Assembly: GCA_947447985.1 (NCBI GenBank) | Contig: CANFLX010000018.1 | Location: 1 to 47,319, forward strand | Direction of reading: 5' to 3' | Source: Comamonadaceae bacterium | Lineage (GTDB): Bacteria; Pseudomonadota; Gammaproteobacteria; Burkholderiales; Burkholderiaceae_C | Length of the DNA stretch: 47,319 nt | In this document: one piece after another, positions 40,043 through 47,319 of the stretch | Numbering within the stretch: the first letter of the stretch is position 1 | Layout: every line of letters starts with the position of its first letter | Program-made: the position numbers and the translations under genes | Notes under the pieces: model-generated | Told to the model about the DNA's origin: nothing | Databases searched by the model: none | The model's input: only the letters and a program-made list of their open reading frames with translations

Positions 40043-41014
40043 ATGACAGCCCCTTTGGACGCCGCCATTGCGCGGTTTTCCCCGCCGCTGCCCTTGGCGG
40101 TCGCCCTGAGTGGCGGCGCAGACTCCACCGCCTTGCTTGTTGCCTGCGCCGCCAAGTGGCCGGGGCAGGTGCTGGCCGTCCATGTCAACCACGGATTGCA
40201 AGCGGCAGCGGCAGACTTTGAAACCCATTGTGTGAACCTGTGCCAGCGCCTGGGTGTGCCCCTGACCATTGAGCGCGTCAACGCCCACGCCCAGCCCGGC
40301 CAAAGCCCCGAAGACGCAGCCCGCATCGCACGCTACGCCGCCTTGGACCGCTATGTTGACCGCTTCGCGCAGTCCGAGCAGCGCCCCGCATCCATGGCCC
40401 TGGCCCAGCATGCCGACGACCAGGTGGAGACCCTGCTCATTGCCCTGAGCCGGGGCGCCGGCCTGCGCGGCCTGAGCGCCATGCCCGCGCAGTGGGCGCG
40501 CGCTGGGGTGGATTTTTATCGGCCCTTGTTGCAGGTGACATCGGCCGATATTCGCCAATGGCTTGCCGACCATGGCGAACGCTTTGTCGAAGACCCGAGC
40601 AACGCCGACACCGCGTTTTTGCGCAATCGCATCCGCGCCGAGCTCATGCCCTCCTTGCGCAGGGTGTTTCCGCACTATGCCCAAACCCTGCCGCGCAGTG
40701 CCAGCCACGCAGCGCAAGCCCAAAGCCTGCTGGCCGAGATGGCCTTGGCCGACTGGGCCGAGGTGGCCGACGCATCCGCCAACGCCCCGCACATTCAACG
40801 CCTGCAAGCCCTGAGCCCGGCGCGCCAGGCCAATGTCTTGCGCCACTGGCTGCAGCACCATTGCCACAGCGCGGCCAGTGCTGCCCAACTGCAAGAGCTG
40901 CTGGCCCAAATTGCGGCTTGCACCACGCGGGGGCACCAGATCCGGCTCAAGGTGGGCGGTGGCTTTGTGCAGCGCAGCAAGGACCATCTGGCTTGGTACA
41001 ATCCCGCGGTTTAG
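40043..41014 (+). CDS. tilS: tRNA(Ile)-lysidine synthase TilS
   Basis: 323 aa from the ATG at 40043. The PP-loop reads ALSGGADSTALL, followed by VHVNHGLQ and a mid-protein AQHADDQVETLL. It converts cytidine 34 of tRNA-Ile(CAU) to lysidine, changing its codon reading. The C-terminal tRNA-binding domain is present but shorter than in some homologues. accA-tilS-lysC is a tight unit. Confidence 0.94.
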   Translation: MTAPLDAAIARFSPPLPLAVALSGGADSTALLVACAAKWPGQVLAVHVNHGLQAAAADFETHCVNLCQRLGVPLTIERVNAHAQPGQSPEDAARIARYAALDRYVDRFAQSEQRPASMALAQHADDQVETLLIALSRGAGLRGLSAMPAQWARAGVDFYRPLLQVTSADIRQWLADHGERFVEDPSNADTAFLRNRIRAELMPSLRRVFPHYAQTLPRSASHAAQAQSLLAEMALADWAEVADASANAPHIQRLQALSPARQANVLRHWLQHHCHSAASAAQLQELLAQIAACTTRGHQIRLKVGGGFVQRSKDHLAWYNPAV

Positions 41015-41033
41015 CTCTGACAAAACCGATTCA

Positions 41034-42302
41034 ATGGCACTTATCGTTCACAAGTACGGCGGCACCTCCATGGGGTCCACCGATCGCATTCGCAATGTCG
41101 CCAAACGGGTAGCCAAGTGGGCCCGTGCAGGCCACCAAATGGTCGTCGTTCCGTCCGCCATGAGCGGTGAGACCAACCGCTTGCTCGGTTTGGCCAAAGA
41201 ACTTGCCCCCGAAAAATCCAACTCCGCCTACGAGCGCGAGCTCGACATGCTGGCCTCCACCGGTGAGCAAGCCTCCAGCGCCTTGCTGGCCATTGCGCTG
41301 CAAGCCGAAGGCCTGCAGTCGGTCAGCTACGCTGGCTGGCAAGTGCCTATTCGCACCGACAGCGCCTACACCAAGGCCCGCATCGAATCCATTGACGACA
41401 CCCGCGTGCGTGCCGACCTGGAGGCGGGCCGCGTCGTCATCGTCACGGGCTTCCAGGGCGTGGACCCGCAGGGCAACATCACCACCTTGGGCCGTGGCGG
41501 CTCCGACACCTCGGCCGTGGCCGTGGCGGCCGCCATGAAGGCGCAAGAGTGCCTGATCTACACCGACGTCGACGGCGTTTACACCACTGACCCCCGCGTT
41601 GTGCCCGAAGCGCGCCGCCTGCAAACCGTGAGCTTTGAAGAGATGCTGGAAATGGCGTCCATGGGCTCCAAGGTTCTGCAAATCCGCTCGGTGGAATTTG
41701 CGGGTAAGTACCGCGTGCCGCTGCGCGTGCTCAGCAGCTTCACCCCCTGGGACATCGACCTTGGCGTGGAAGCCAAGTCCGGGACATTGATTACTTTTGA
41801 GGAAGACGAACACATGGAACAAGCCGTCGTATCTGGCATCGCATTCAACCGCGATGAGGCCAAAATTTCGGTGCTTGGCGTGCCCGACCGCCCCGGCATC
41901 GCTTACCAAATTCTGGGTGCAGTGGCCCAGGCCAATATTGACGTGGACGTCATCATCCAAAACCTGAGCAAAGACGGCAAAACCGACTTCAGCTTCACCG
42001 TCAACCGCGGCGACTACACCAAGGCCATCGACCTGCTGCGCGCCAGCGTGCTGCCCACGCTGGGCGCCACCGACGTGGTGGGCGACACCAAGATCTGCAA
42101 AGTCTCTATCGTCGGCATCGGCATGCGCAGCCACGTGGGCATTGCCAGCAAGATGTTTGGCGTGCTGAGCGAGGAGGGCATCAACATCCAGATGATCTCG
42201 ACCTCTGAGATCAAGACCTCGGTCGTCATCGACGAAAAGTACATGGAGCTCGCTGTGCGCGCGCTGCACAAAGCCTTTGATTTGGACCAGGCCGTCGCCT
42301 AA
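41034..42302 (+). CDS. lysC: Aspartokinase (lysC-type)
   Basis: 422 aa. The amino acid kinase domain has [11 protein letters not shown] at the start, [22 protein letters not shown] and [13 protein letters not shown]. Two ACT domains (about 265-420) provide lysine/threonine feedback binding. It phosphorylates aspartate, the committed step toward lysine, DAP, threonine and methionine. The dap genes of the same pathway are elsewhere in the window (11-15 kb) but not linked. It is 19 bases after tilS. Confidence 0.96.
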   Translation: MALIVHKYGGTSMGSTDRIRNVAKRVAKWARAGHQMVVVPSAMSGETNRLLGLAKELAPEKSNSAYERELDMLASTGEQASSALLAIALQAEGLQSVSYAGWQVPIRTDSAYTKARIESIDDTRVRADLEAGRVVIVTGFQGVDPQGNITTLGRGGSDTSAVAVAAAMKAQECLIYTDVDGVYTTDPRVVPEARRLQTVSFEEMLEMASMGSKVLQIRSVEFAGKYRVPLRVLSSFTPWDIDLGVEAKSGTLITFEEDEHMEQAVVSGIAFNRDEAKISVLGVPDRPGIAYQILGAVAQANIDVDVIIQNLSKDGKTDFSFTVNRGDYTKAIDLLRASVLPTLGATDVVGDTKICKVSIVGIGMRSHVGIASKMFGVLSEEGINIQMISTSEIKTSVVIDEKYMELAVRALHKAFDLDQAVA

Positions 42303-42336
42303 AAGCGACGCCAATCCGTGACATAATCGAAGGATT

Positions 42337-42429
42337 GGAAACGTGACCGAGTGGCCGAAGGTGCTCCCCTGCTAAGGGAGTATGGGGTGTAGAGCCTCAT
42401 CGAGGGTTCGAATCCCTCCGTTTCCGCCA
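42337..42429 (+). tRNA. tRNA-Ser (GCT)
   Basis: Acceptor GGAAACG pairs with CGTTTCC, discriminator G and CCA at 42427-42429. The anticodon stem CCCCT with AGGG encloses GCT, giving anticodon GCT. The long variable arm (TATGGGGTGTAGAGCCTCAT) marks a class II tRNA-Ser. It sits 34 bases after lysC. A weak -10 (CATAAT, 42322-42327) is too close to be sure of. Confidence 0.96.
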
Positions 42430-42434
42430 AATAC

Positions 42435-42460
42435 AAAAAGCCCCTCTTGAGGGGCTTTTT
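42435..42460. terminator. Bidirectional rho-independent terminator between tRNA-Ser and the VIT/vWA gene
   Basis: AAAAAGCCCCT pairs with AGGGGCTTTTT around a CTTG loop, with T tracts on both strands. It can end tRNA-Ser transcription rightward and VIT/vWA transcription leftward. Confidence 0.9.
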
Positions 42461-42500
42461 CGTTGCGTGTGTAAACGCCGATTTATTCCCCTTCATCCAT

Positions 42501-44888
42501 TTAAATGTGGCTTGCCAAGATGGATTTTTCCTCTTCGCTGACAAGTGACATTGCATGGCGCAGCAGACGCAAGGCGTGGCGATCGAGGGCAAACATGCCG
42601 TTGGCTTTTGTGATCAAGGCGTCGAGGTAAATGGCCCACAGGCGTTCGCGCAGGTTGCCCGCTGCAATCAGTCGATCCAGCAGTTTCCCGATATCGCTGC
42701 CCGCGACGAGTTGCTCCAGCGCGTCAACGATGACTGAAAAGTCAGTTTCTTTCCAGGCCAGTGTGTTGAAGCGCCGCAATACATCTGCGCCCCGCGGAGG
42801 CAGGGACAGTCGCACCGGCTCTTTGGCCGCAATTGGCGGTGCTGAGTCATCCTGCTTTCGCAAGAACGCGGGCCTTTCATCGGCCTCGGTGTCTGTGAAT
42901 GGAATGGAGTATTGATTTCTCGGCACATGTGGAACCCCGGACCGGGAAGGTAGTGCCGGTTGAACGCGCAAAAACGCGGGCACTTCATAGTCGTCCATAC
43001 CGCCGCTCGCCAGCGAATCCTGTCTTTGGGCCGCAGCGGTCCGGGTGCCCCGCCACACCACCGGCGAAGAGAGCGAATCTGGCATTGCCATCGCGAGGCT
43101 GTCAGCGGCGTTGCGCAGTATTTGCAAAGGCCGGCTGGCGGCATAGGCCACGGCTGACCCAAACCCACTGTGGCCGGCCGCCTGCATTTGTGCAATTTGC
43201 TGCAGCGCTGGAAGTGAGTCGGCCTTTTCTTCCGCCGAGCGAACATGCACGAGGATGAGATTGCTCTCGCTGCTGATCAGTTGGTACTTCAAAGCCAGCG
43301 CTGCGGTGGCAGCCTGGCTGGTTGCCGTCTTCATTTGGTTTGCGCCACCGATGCGCATCAGCGTTTCGTCCCCGGCTTGGAGAAGGTCTTTCGGCTTGCA
43401 GCTGTGCGCTTGCCCGTCAATGTTCCAGCTCAAGACCGGCAATTCCATGGGCGGCTTGCGGAACTTGGCAAACAAGTGCAGGGTCTCGTTTTCATAGAGG
43501 CGCAGGGGCAGTGGCGACTGCCAGACGGGCTTGCCTGGCCATTGCACGGCGACCTTGCGGGCCTCTGTGCTGCGCATGCGTCTGAAGGTTCGCAGAATCG
43601 CGGCACCGATGTCCTCGTTGGGTGACACCAACTCGCAGGCGCCACCGGTTTGATGGGCCAGGTCGGTCAGCAAACTGCCAGCGGGTGTGCTGCCCACCCC
43701 TACGCAAAAAATGCGGTGCCCCGAGCGCTTGGCCATCGCCACACTCGATTGAATGTCCCAGGCCTCGCCGTCGGTGATCAGCAACACGGCCACGCCACGC
43801 TCGCTCTTGGGCTGGCAGTCAATGCGTGCAATCGAATCCAAGGCACCAGGAATTTCTGTGCCGCCCAAATCTGCCTCGGTGGTGCGGATGGCCCGGGCCA
43901 AAGCGCCCGCAACGAAAGCACGGGTGCAGGGCTCCATCTTTGCGATGACGTGCTGCACATCGCTGCCAAAGCGGCTGAACGAGATGAAATCTGCTGGTGT
44001 CAGCCGCTGAGACACCGCCAACAGTGCATCGCGCGCTTGCTGGATGCTGTCGCCCTGCATGGAGCCTGAGCAGTCAATCAGAATTTTGAGGTGCAGCGGC
44101 TCGTTGTGCGGTGCCGTACCAGCTTCAGCTTCAAGACGCGGGCAAAAGCTCGCGATCATCCAGGACTCTTCCTGATTGCCGGAAACCACCGCAAACGATT
44201 CGTCCAGCAAATCGTCAAAGTGCAGGACGAAATCACGGTCCAAATAACTGTTGCGTTCCAAGACCACGGTCAGGCCACTGTCTTTGGCCACCAGGCTGAC
44301 CAGATGGCTGGGGCAGCTGATTTTGGCGCTTGCGGCCGCACCAGAGATCTCCAGGTTCAGCGTGAACGGGTATTGCGCGAGTGCATTCACCTCTGCCGAT
44401 TCGTGCCGGGCCAAACCGCCGTTTGCGTGTGCGTTGCCATAGCGTTCCCCGATCACGGTGGGAATCTGCAGGCGCATCTGGCCTTGCTCGACCCGCAGCA
44501 GTTGGGCGGACTCGATTTCGATGGTGACCGATTCACCGTCCTTGAGGTTGCCCAGATTGGCCGTGTACAAACCCTCGGAAGACTTTTCCACCATCACCGG
44601 CATGTCGCCCTCGTCAATGGCTTTTTCATACCGCGCGGTGGCCTTTTTCTTTTCGACGACGGTGCCGTGCAATTTTTTGTCACCGATCTGTACGGACAGG
44701 CCCATCAGCACCGCGCCGGGTGCCAGGGGAAAGGTGTAGACCGTTTCCAGGTTTTTCCCGCTCTCGTTGCGGTAGTGCTGTTGGCTGGTCATGGTCCACA
44801 ACAGGCCGTCAATGCGGCCGTTGACATGGACGCGCTTCAAGGCAACGGCGTCTCCGCTTTTGCTCGCTAAGGTAGTTTCTTTGCTCAT
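42501..44888 (-). CDS. VIT and von Willebrand factor A domain protein with two FtsZ-tail-like motifs
   Basis: 795 aa, no signal peptide. A VIT domain covers about 1-140 (HYRNESGKNLETVYTFPLAPGA; EKKKATARYEKAI). A vWA domain at about 265-435 has a complete MIDAS site: Asp272, Ser274, Ser276 (DCSGS), Thr344 (GGTEI) and Asp373 (ITDGE). An all-beta segment follows (about 440-520), then a low-complexity region (about 590-690) and a helical C-terminus. In the low-complexity region PAFLR occurs twice, at 637-641 (EVPAFLRVQ) and 673-677 (ERPAFLRKQ), each after acidic residues. This resembles the FtsZ C-terminal tail (E. coli DIPAFLRKQ, established). Its gene lies 28 bases after merR. The cellular role is unknown. 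Confidence 0.9.
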   Translation of the reverse strand: MSKETTLASKSGDAVALKRVHVNGRIDGLLWTMTSQQHYRNESGKNLETVYTFPLAPGAVLMGLSVQIGDKKLHGTVVEKKKATARYEKAIDEGDMPVMVEKSSEGLYTANLGNLKDGESVTIEIESAQLLRVEQGQMRLQIPTVIGERYGNAHANGGLARHESAEVNALAQYPFTLNLEISGAAASAKISCPSHLVSLVAKDSGLTVVLERNSYLDRDFVLHFDDLLDESFAVVSGNQEESWMIASFCPRLEAEAGTAPHNEPLHLKILIDCSGSMQGDSIQQARDALLAVSQRLTPADFISFSRFGSDVQHVIAKMEPCTRAFVAGALARAIRTTEADLGGTEIPGALDSIARIDCQPKSERGVAVLLITDGEAWDIQSSVAMAKRSGHRIFCVGVGSTPAGSLLTDLAHQTGGACELVSPNEDIGAAILRTFRRMRSTEARKVAVQWPGKPVWQSPLPLRLYENETLHLFAKFRKPPMELPVLSWNIDGQAHSCKPKDLLQAGDETLMRIGGANQMKTATSQAATAALALKYQLISSESNLILVHVRSAEEKADSLPALQQIAQMQAAGHSGFGSAVAYAASRPLQILRNAADSLAMAMPDSLSSPVVWRGTRTAAAQRQDSLASGGMDDYEVPAFLRVQPALPSRSGVPHVPRNQYSIPFTDTEADERPAFLRKQDDSAPPIAAKEPVRLSLPPRGADVLRRFNTLAWKETDFSVIVDALEQLVAGSDIGKLLDRLIAAGNLRERLWAIYLDALITKANGMFALDRHALRLLRHAMSLVSEEEKSILASHI

Positions 44889-44916
44889 GTCTTTGCCTTC
44901 AATGTGGAAACGTGCT

Positions 44917-45357
44917 TCAGGGCGTGTGTAAAACGGGGGCGGGGTTGGCGGAGTCGGGCGAGGCCAGCACGCGCTCGGCGGCGAGCATGACTTCGCGCAC
45001 GAAGGCCCGGATTTGTTCCGGCGTCATGCCGGCTTCTTCAGGGCAAATCTCGATCTCAATGCCGGGGGCTACATGCAGGTGGCTGCGAACGTCGATGGAG
45101 CCGGCCCGCCGCGGCCGCAGGGGAACTGGTGCTATCGCACCCGACATCACCTCGCGTATGCGGTCGAGTGAAACACCCGCATCGCTGAGTTGCTTCACGC
45201 GCAGCAGTTGATCGAGGTGTTTGCCGGTGTAGTGCGCTCCGCGGGTTTCGCCCACCGGGCGGTCGACCAAGCCCAGCTGCATGTAGTAACGCACCGTCCG
45301 CTTGGGCAGATCGGTGAGGGTGCAGAGCTCGTCCAGCGAGAAGGTTTTGTCGTCCAT
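44917..45357 (-). CDS. MerR family transcriptional regulator paired with the VIT/vWA gene
   Basis: 146 aa. A MerR winged helix at about 6-75: FSLDELCTLTDLPKRTVRYYMQLGLVD, then GAHYTGKHLDQLLRVKQLSDAGVSL. The C-terminus (about 75-146) is Pro/Arg-rich then acidic and helical, with one cysteine. No metal-binding Cys pattern of classical MerR is seen, so the effector is unknown. It is first in a two-gene operon with the VIT/vWA gene and probably regulates it. Its N-terminal domain is similar to that of the gene starting at 46593 (both have VRYY-x3-G-x-x-DRP). Confidence 0.9.
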   Translation of the reverse strand: MDDKTFSLDELCTLTDLPKRTVRYYMQLGLVDRPVGETRGAHYTGKHLDQLLRVKQLSDAGVSLDRIREVMSGAIAPVPLRPRRAGSIDVRSHLHVAPGIEIEICPEEAGMTPEQIRAFVREVMLAAERVLASPDSANPAPVLHTP

Positions 45358-45365
45358 GGGCTTAA

Positions 45366-45405
45366 TGTAACACTAAATATGGCAAAAACAACTGTAATAA
45401 TAAAA
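45366..45405 (+). promoter_or_regulatory. Candidate MerR operator: two AT-rich half sites 27 bases apart
   Basis: TGTAACACTAAA at 45366-45377 recurs as TGTAATAATAAA at 45393-45404 (two mismatches). It lies directly upstream of the MerR start codon, in the divergent gap. A third related copy, GTAACAATAAAT, is at 46524-46535 before the second MerR-like gene. The elements are short and AT-rich, so chance is not excluded. Confidence 0.4.
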
Positions 45406-45535
45406 GTGTGAAAAACGCATCACGAAGCCTGTACTCAGAAACGACCAGGCCAGAGAGCGCCCGTGGGTGTGACTTTGATGGTGCCACCGCAAAAGCTCAT
45501 CCTGTGAGCCTTGCGTTGGTTAAATTGACAAGGAA

Positions 45536-46359
45536 ATGATGAATACACCCCACGCATCGGCAAGCCCTTGGGCCTCAGAAGGCGAGCCTTGTCCGCCCTG
45601 GGTGGTCTTTCACGTGCCGCATGATTCGACCTTCATTCCACCCGCAGTGAGGCAGCAGATTGCGCTGAGCGACGCAGAACTGAGCCAGGAGTTGGTCAAG
45701 ATGACTGATCACCTGACCCTGCGTTTGTTCGCTTCGGGCATCCCAGCCGCACAAGTGGTACGTGCACCGGTCAGCCGCCTGGTGGTGGATGTCGAACGGT
45801 TCCCGGAAGACCACTTTGAGCCCATGGCCGAGCGTGGAATGGGCGCTGTCTATCGGGTGACCTCGGGCCTCACACCCTTGCGTCAGCGCCCCATGGATGG
45901 CGAACGCGAGGCTCTCATGCGGGACTATTACCATCCCCACCACGCCCGACTCGAGGCTGCGGTGTCGGCTGCTATCGACCTGCACGGGCGATGCCTGGTC
46001 CTCGATTGCCACAGTTTCCCGAGCCAAGCCCTGCCATACGAGTTTGCCGATGCGAGGGCCAAGCGACCCGACATCTGCATCGGCACGGATACTTTCCACA
46101 CCCGTGACGAACTGGGAGACGCTTTCATGGCAGCTTTCCAACACGCAGGTGGAGCGTGGAATTGAACCAGCCTTTTGCAGGCGCTTTGGTACCGTCGAGC
46201 CGCTATGGAAAGGACCGCCGCGTTCAGGGCGTGATGGTGGAGGTCAATCGCAAGCTCTACCTCAACGAGTCTGATGCAACGCCGCTGGCGGGCTTTGATA
46301 CCGTGGCGCAACGCGTCAGGAACTGCTGTTTCGCGGCGATGGCTGCCTGCTGCCCTTAG
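45536..46359 (+). pseudogene. N-formylglutamate amidohydrolase, broken by a frameshift
   Basis: Two frames together make one protein of the FGase family. The first (45536-46165, 209 aa) carries VVFHVPHDSTFIP, VVDVERFPED and DCHSFPSQALP, the metal-binding and catalytic segments, then stops after AFQHAGGAWN. The second frame, from about 46150 to 46359, continues WSVELNQPFAGALVP and VMVEVNRKLY, the rest of the family. One missing T after GGT near 46150 would restore the reading frame. Either the gene is inactivated or there is a sequencing error. The family cleaves N-formylglutamate in histidine breakdown, but no hut genes are nearby. The start is ATGATG at 45536/45539, just after AAGGA. Confidence 0.85.
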
Positions 46360-46461
46360 GTCAGCATCATGGACAAATTTTGGATGGCGCCACGTCGCGG
46401 CGGTTCAACTCCAGAATAGGGTGCAACACGCGCGTCAGCCGTGTAAACAGTGAAAACCCCT

Positions 46462-46489
46462 AAAAAATAGCCGTTTAAACGGTATTTTT
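46462..46489. terminator. Palindromic hairpin with A/T arms after the FGase pseudogene
   Basis: AAAAATA, G, CCGTTT meets AAACGG then TATTTTT: a 13-bp near-perfect palindrome with one unpaired base, ending in Ts on either strand. It could terminate transcription in either direction, here after the FGase pseudogene. An operator function is also possible. Confidence 0.55.
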
Positions 46490-46508
46490 GGCTTGAAAAA
46501 ATATTTTG

Positions 46509-46556
46509 ACTGTCATGTTGACAGTAACAATAAATGGTGTCAAAATGACACTGTCA
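46509..46556 (+). promoter_or_regulatory. Palindrome-dense promoter/operator of the second MerR-like gene
   Basis: Three overlapping dyads: ACTGTCA-TGT-TGACAGT (46509-46525), GTGTCA-AAA-TGACAC (46537-46551) and TGACA-C-TGTCA (46546-46556). TTGACAGT (46518-46525) and ACTGTCAA (46550-46557) also form a wider inverted repeat. A promoter fits within: -35 TTGACA at 46518-46523 and -10 CAAAAT at 46541-46546 with a 17-base spacer. Dyads covering both promoter boxes suit an autoregulated gene. A Shine-Dalgarno AAGGAG sits at 46578-46583. Confidence 0.6.
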
Positions 46557-46592
46557 ATTCAAAAAACAAGCAGAAAAAAGGAGTTTTAACCC

Positions 46593-47319
46593 ATGGATGT
46601 ACTGTATCCGCACCGCAAGTTCAGCGGTAGCGCAATCGAACTGGCCGAGCGGGCGGTGGACTGCATTGTGAACTTTGGCTGGAGTGCCGACCTCGACAAA
46701 ACCAACGAGCGCTTGGTGCGCTATTACGTGACGGAGGGCGTTATCGACCGCCCCGAGCGCCAGGGGCGCGAAGTGAGCTACACGCTGCGCCACTTGCTGC
46801 AATTGCTCACGGCCCGCAGGATGGTCGAGTCGGGTTTGGCGCTTTCGGTCATCGCGCGCCACAACATGATTGCCCCAACGCAGGCCTTGGAGGACGGTTT
46901 GACCGAGCCGATTCCCACCGAGGCGGAAATTCTGGTCAATAGCTTCAAGAGCCCCGACGCATCGCGCAGTTTTTCGCCGAAGTTCAAGGCCTCCCAGGCG
47001 CCCGCGCCTTTGTCCATTCCCGACGTCTTGCATGAGCTCAAGCGCATGCAGGGTGACTGGATGGCGGAAATCGGGTTTGTCAAGAAACTCCGGCATGACT
47101 TTGAGCTCCTGAGGGAGGAAATGCTCATGCACCGCTCAATGGCCGAAAAGGCGCAGCAAAACTTCTACCTGCGGTTTGAAAAAACGGCGATGACCGCCAG
47201 CGAGCAGCATGCCTATTTCATGCGCGAAATCACGCAAATGATCGAAAAAAACCTGTACGGGGTGCGTGAGCTGAACCAGCAACTTCGCCACGACCTGGAG
47301 GCACGCCTGGATGACATAC
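46593..47319 (+). CDS. MerR-like HTH and coiled-coil protein, 5' part only (runs off window)
   Basis: 242 codons are visible with no stop. The start has AAGGAG nine bases upstream. Residues about 25-100 form a MerR-like winged helix: ERLVRYYVTEGVIDRPERQG, then VSYTLRHLLQLLTARRMVESGLAL. The rest is a long Glu/Gln/Lys/Arg-rich helical stretch that looks like coiled coil (about 145-242). No family is recognised beyond that. Compared with the 146-aa MerR at 44917, the DNA-binding part is similar but the C-terminus is different and much longer. It is probably the first gene of an operon continuing to the right. Confidence 0.8.
   Translation, partial: MDVLYPHRKFSGSAIELAERAVDCIVNFGWSADLDKTNERLVRYYVTEGVIDRPERQGREVSYTLRHLLQLLTARRMVESGLALSVIARHNMIAPTQALEDGLTEPIPTEAEILVNSFKSPDASRSFSPKFKASQAPAPLSIPDVLHELKRMQGDWMAEIGFVKKLRHDFELLREEMLMHRSMAEKAQQNFYLRFEKTAMTASEQHAYFMREITQMIEKNLYGVRELNQQLRHDLEARLDDI

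Noticed and set aside
42280..42312. Hairpin at the end of lysC (GTCGC with GCGAC)
   Set aside because: Only 5 bp with no T tract; not a terminator.

Overview
The window is high-GC, densely coded chromosomal DNA with almost no non-coding sequence. It most resembles a Comamonadaceae-type betaproteobacterium (Rhodoferax / Acidovorax / Polaromonas relatives). This is inferred from gene neighbourhoods (tRNA-Val then ppiD then tRNA-His; smc-zipA-ligA-def; cysS-alkA-accA-tilS-lysC; glyA-nrdR-ribD-ribE) and from the protein sequences. No species is claimed. Most of the window is core genome; two stretches, about 2.3-7.4 kb and 42.5-47.3 kb, are accessory in character.

Layout, left to right. (1) 1-2205: the 3' end of a tRNA-Val, a terminator, the periplasmic folding factor PpiD, then tRNA-His with its own terminator. 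(2) 2342-7364: a tight six-gene light-dependent DNA repair or signalling operon. It encodes a 55-aa cysteine-rich protein, a TIGR03643/DUF2805 protein, a cryptochrome/photolyase with a clamp-binding-like C-terminus, a 58-aa DUF2256 zinc-finger-like protein, an iron-sulfur (6-4)-type photolyase, and a third photolyase relative in which the FAD domain comes first and an antenna-like domain appears to follow. (3) 7361-8171: two small secreted proteins of unknown role. (4) 8190-15471, minus strand: dapC-dapD-pilU-dapE-prmB-yheS, a lysine/peptidoglycan precursor operon with a type IV pilus retraction ATPase gene in the middle. (5) 15573-23320, plus strand: a lone Hpt protein, then smc-zipA-ligA-def (chromosome, division, DNA ligation, protein maturation). 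(6) 23343-29631: pyrD, rpiA, ribE, ribD, nrdR, glyA and a lytic transglycosylase. (7) 29879-36855: a DUF349 protein, then an envelope operon on the minus strand (TPR protein, L,D-transpeptidase, two cyclophilins, lpxH). (8) 36975-42460, plus strand: cysS, an AlkA-like glycosylase, accA, tilS, lysC, tRNA-Ser(GCT). (9) 42501-47319: a MerR regulator with a cytoplasmic VIT/vWA protein, an N-formylglutamate amidohydrolase gene broken by a frameshift, and the start of a second MerR-like protein that runs off the window behind a palindrome-rich promoter.

The strongest lead is in region 9. The VIT/vWA protein carries, in its poorly conserved C-terminal half, two copies of a PAFLR-x-Q motif (residues 637-643 and 673-679, each preceded by acidic residues). 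This looks like the conserved C-terminal tail of FtsZ, the peptide that ZipA, FtsA, MinC and ZapD recognise. Together with two related MerR-type regulators whose upstream regions share a short AT-rich element, it suggests an undescribed, MerR-controlled vWA system that may dock onto the division machinery. The second lead is the photolyase operon, with its apparent domain permutation and small cysteine-rich partners. All functional statements rest on motif reading; no searches or structure predictions could be run.
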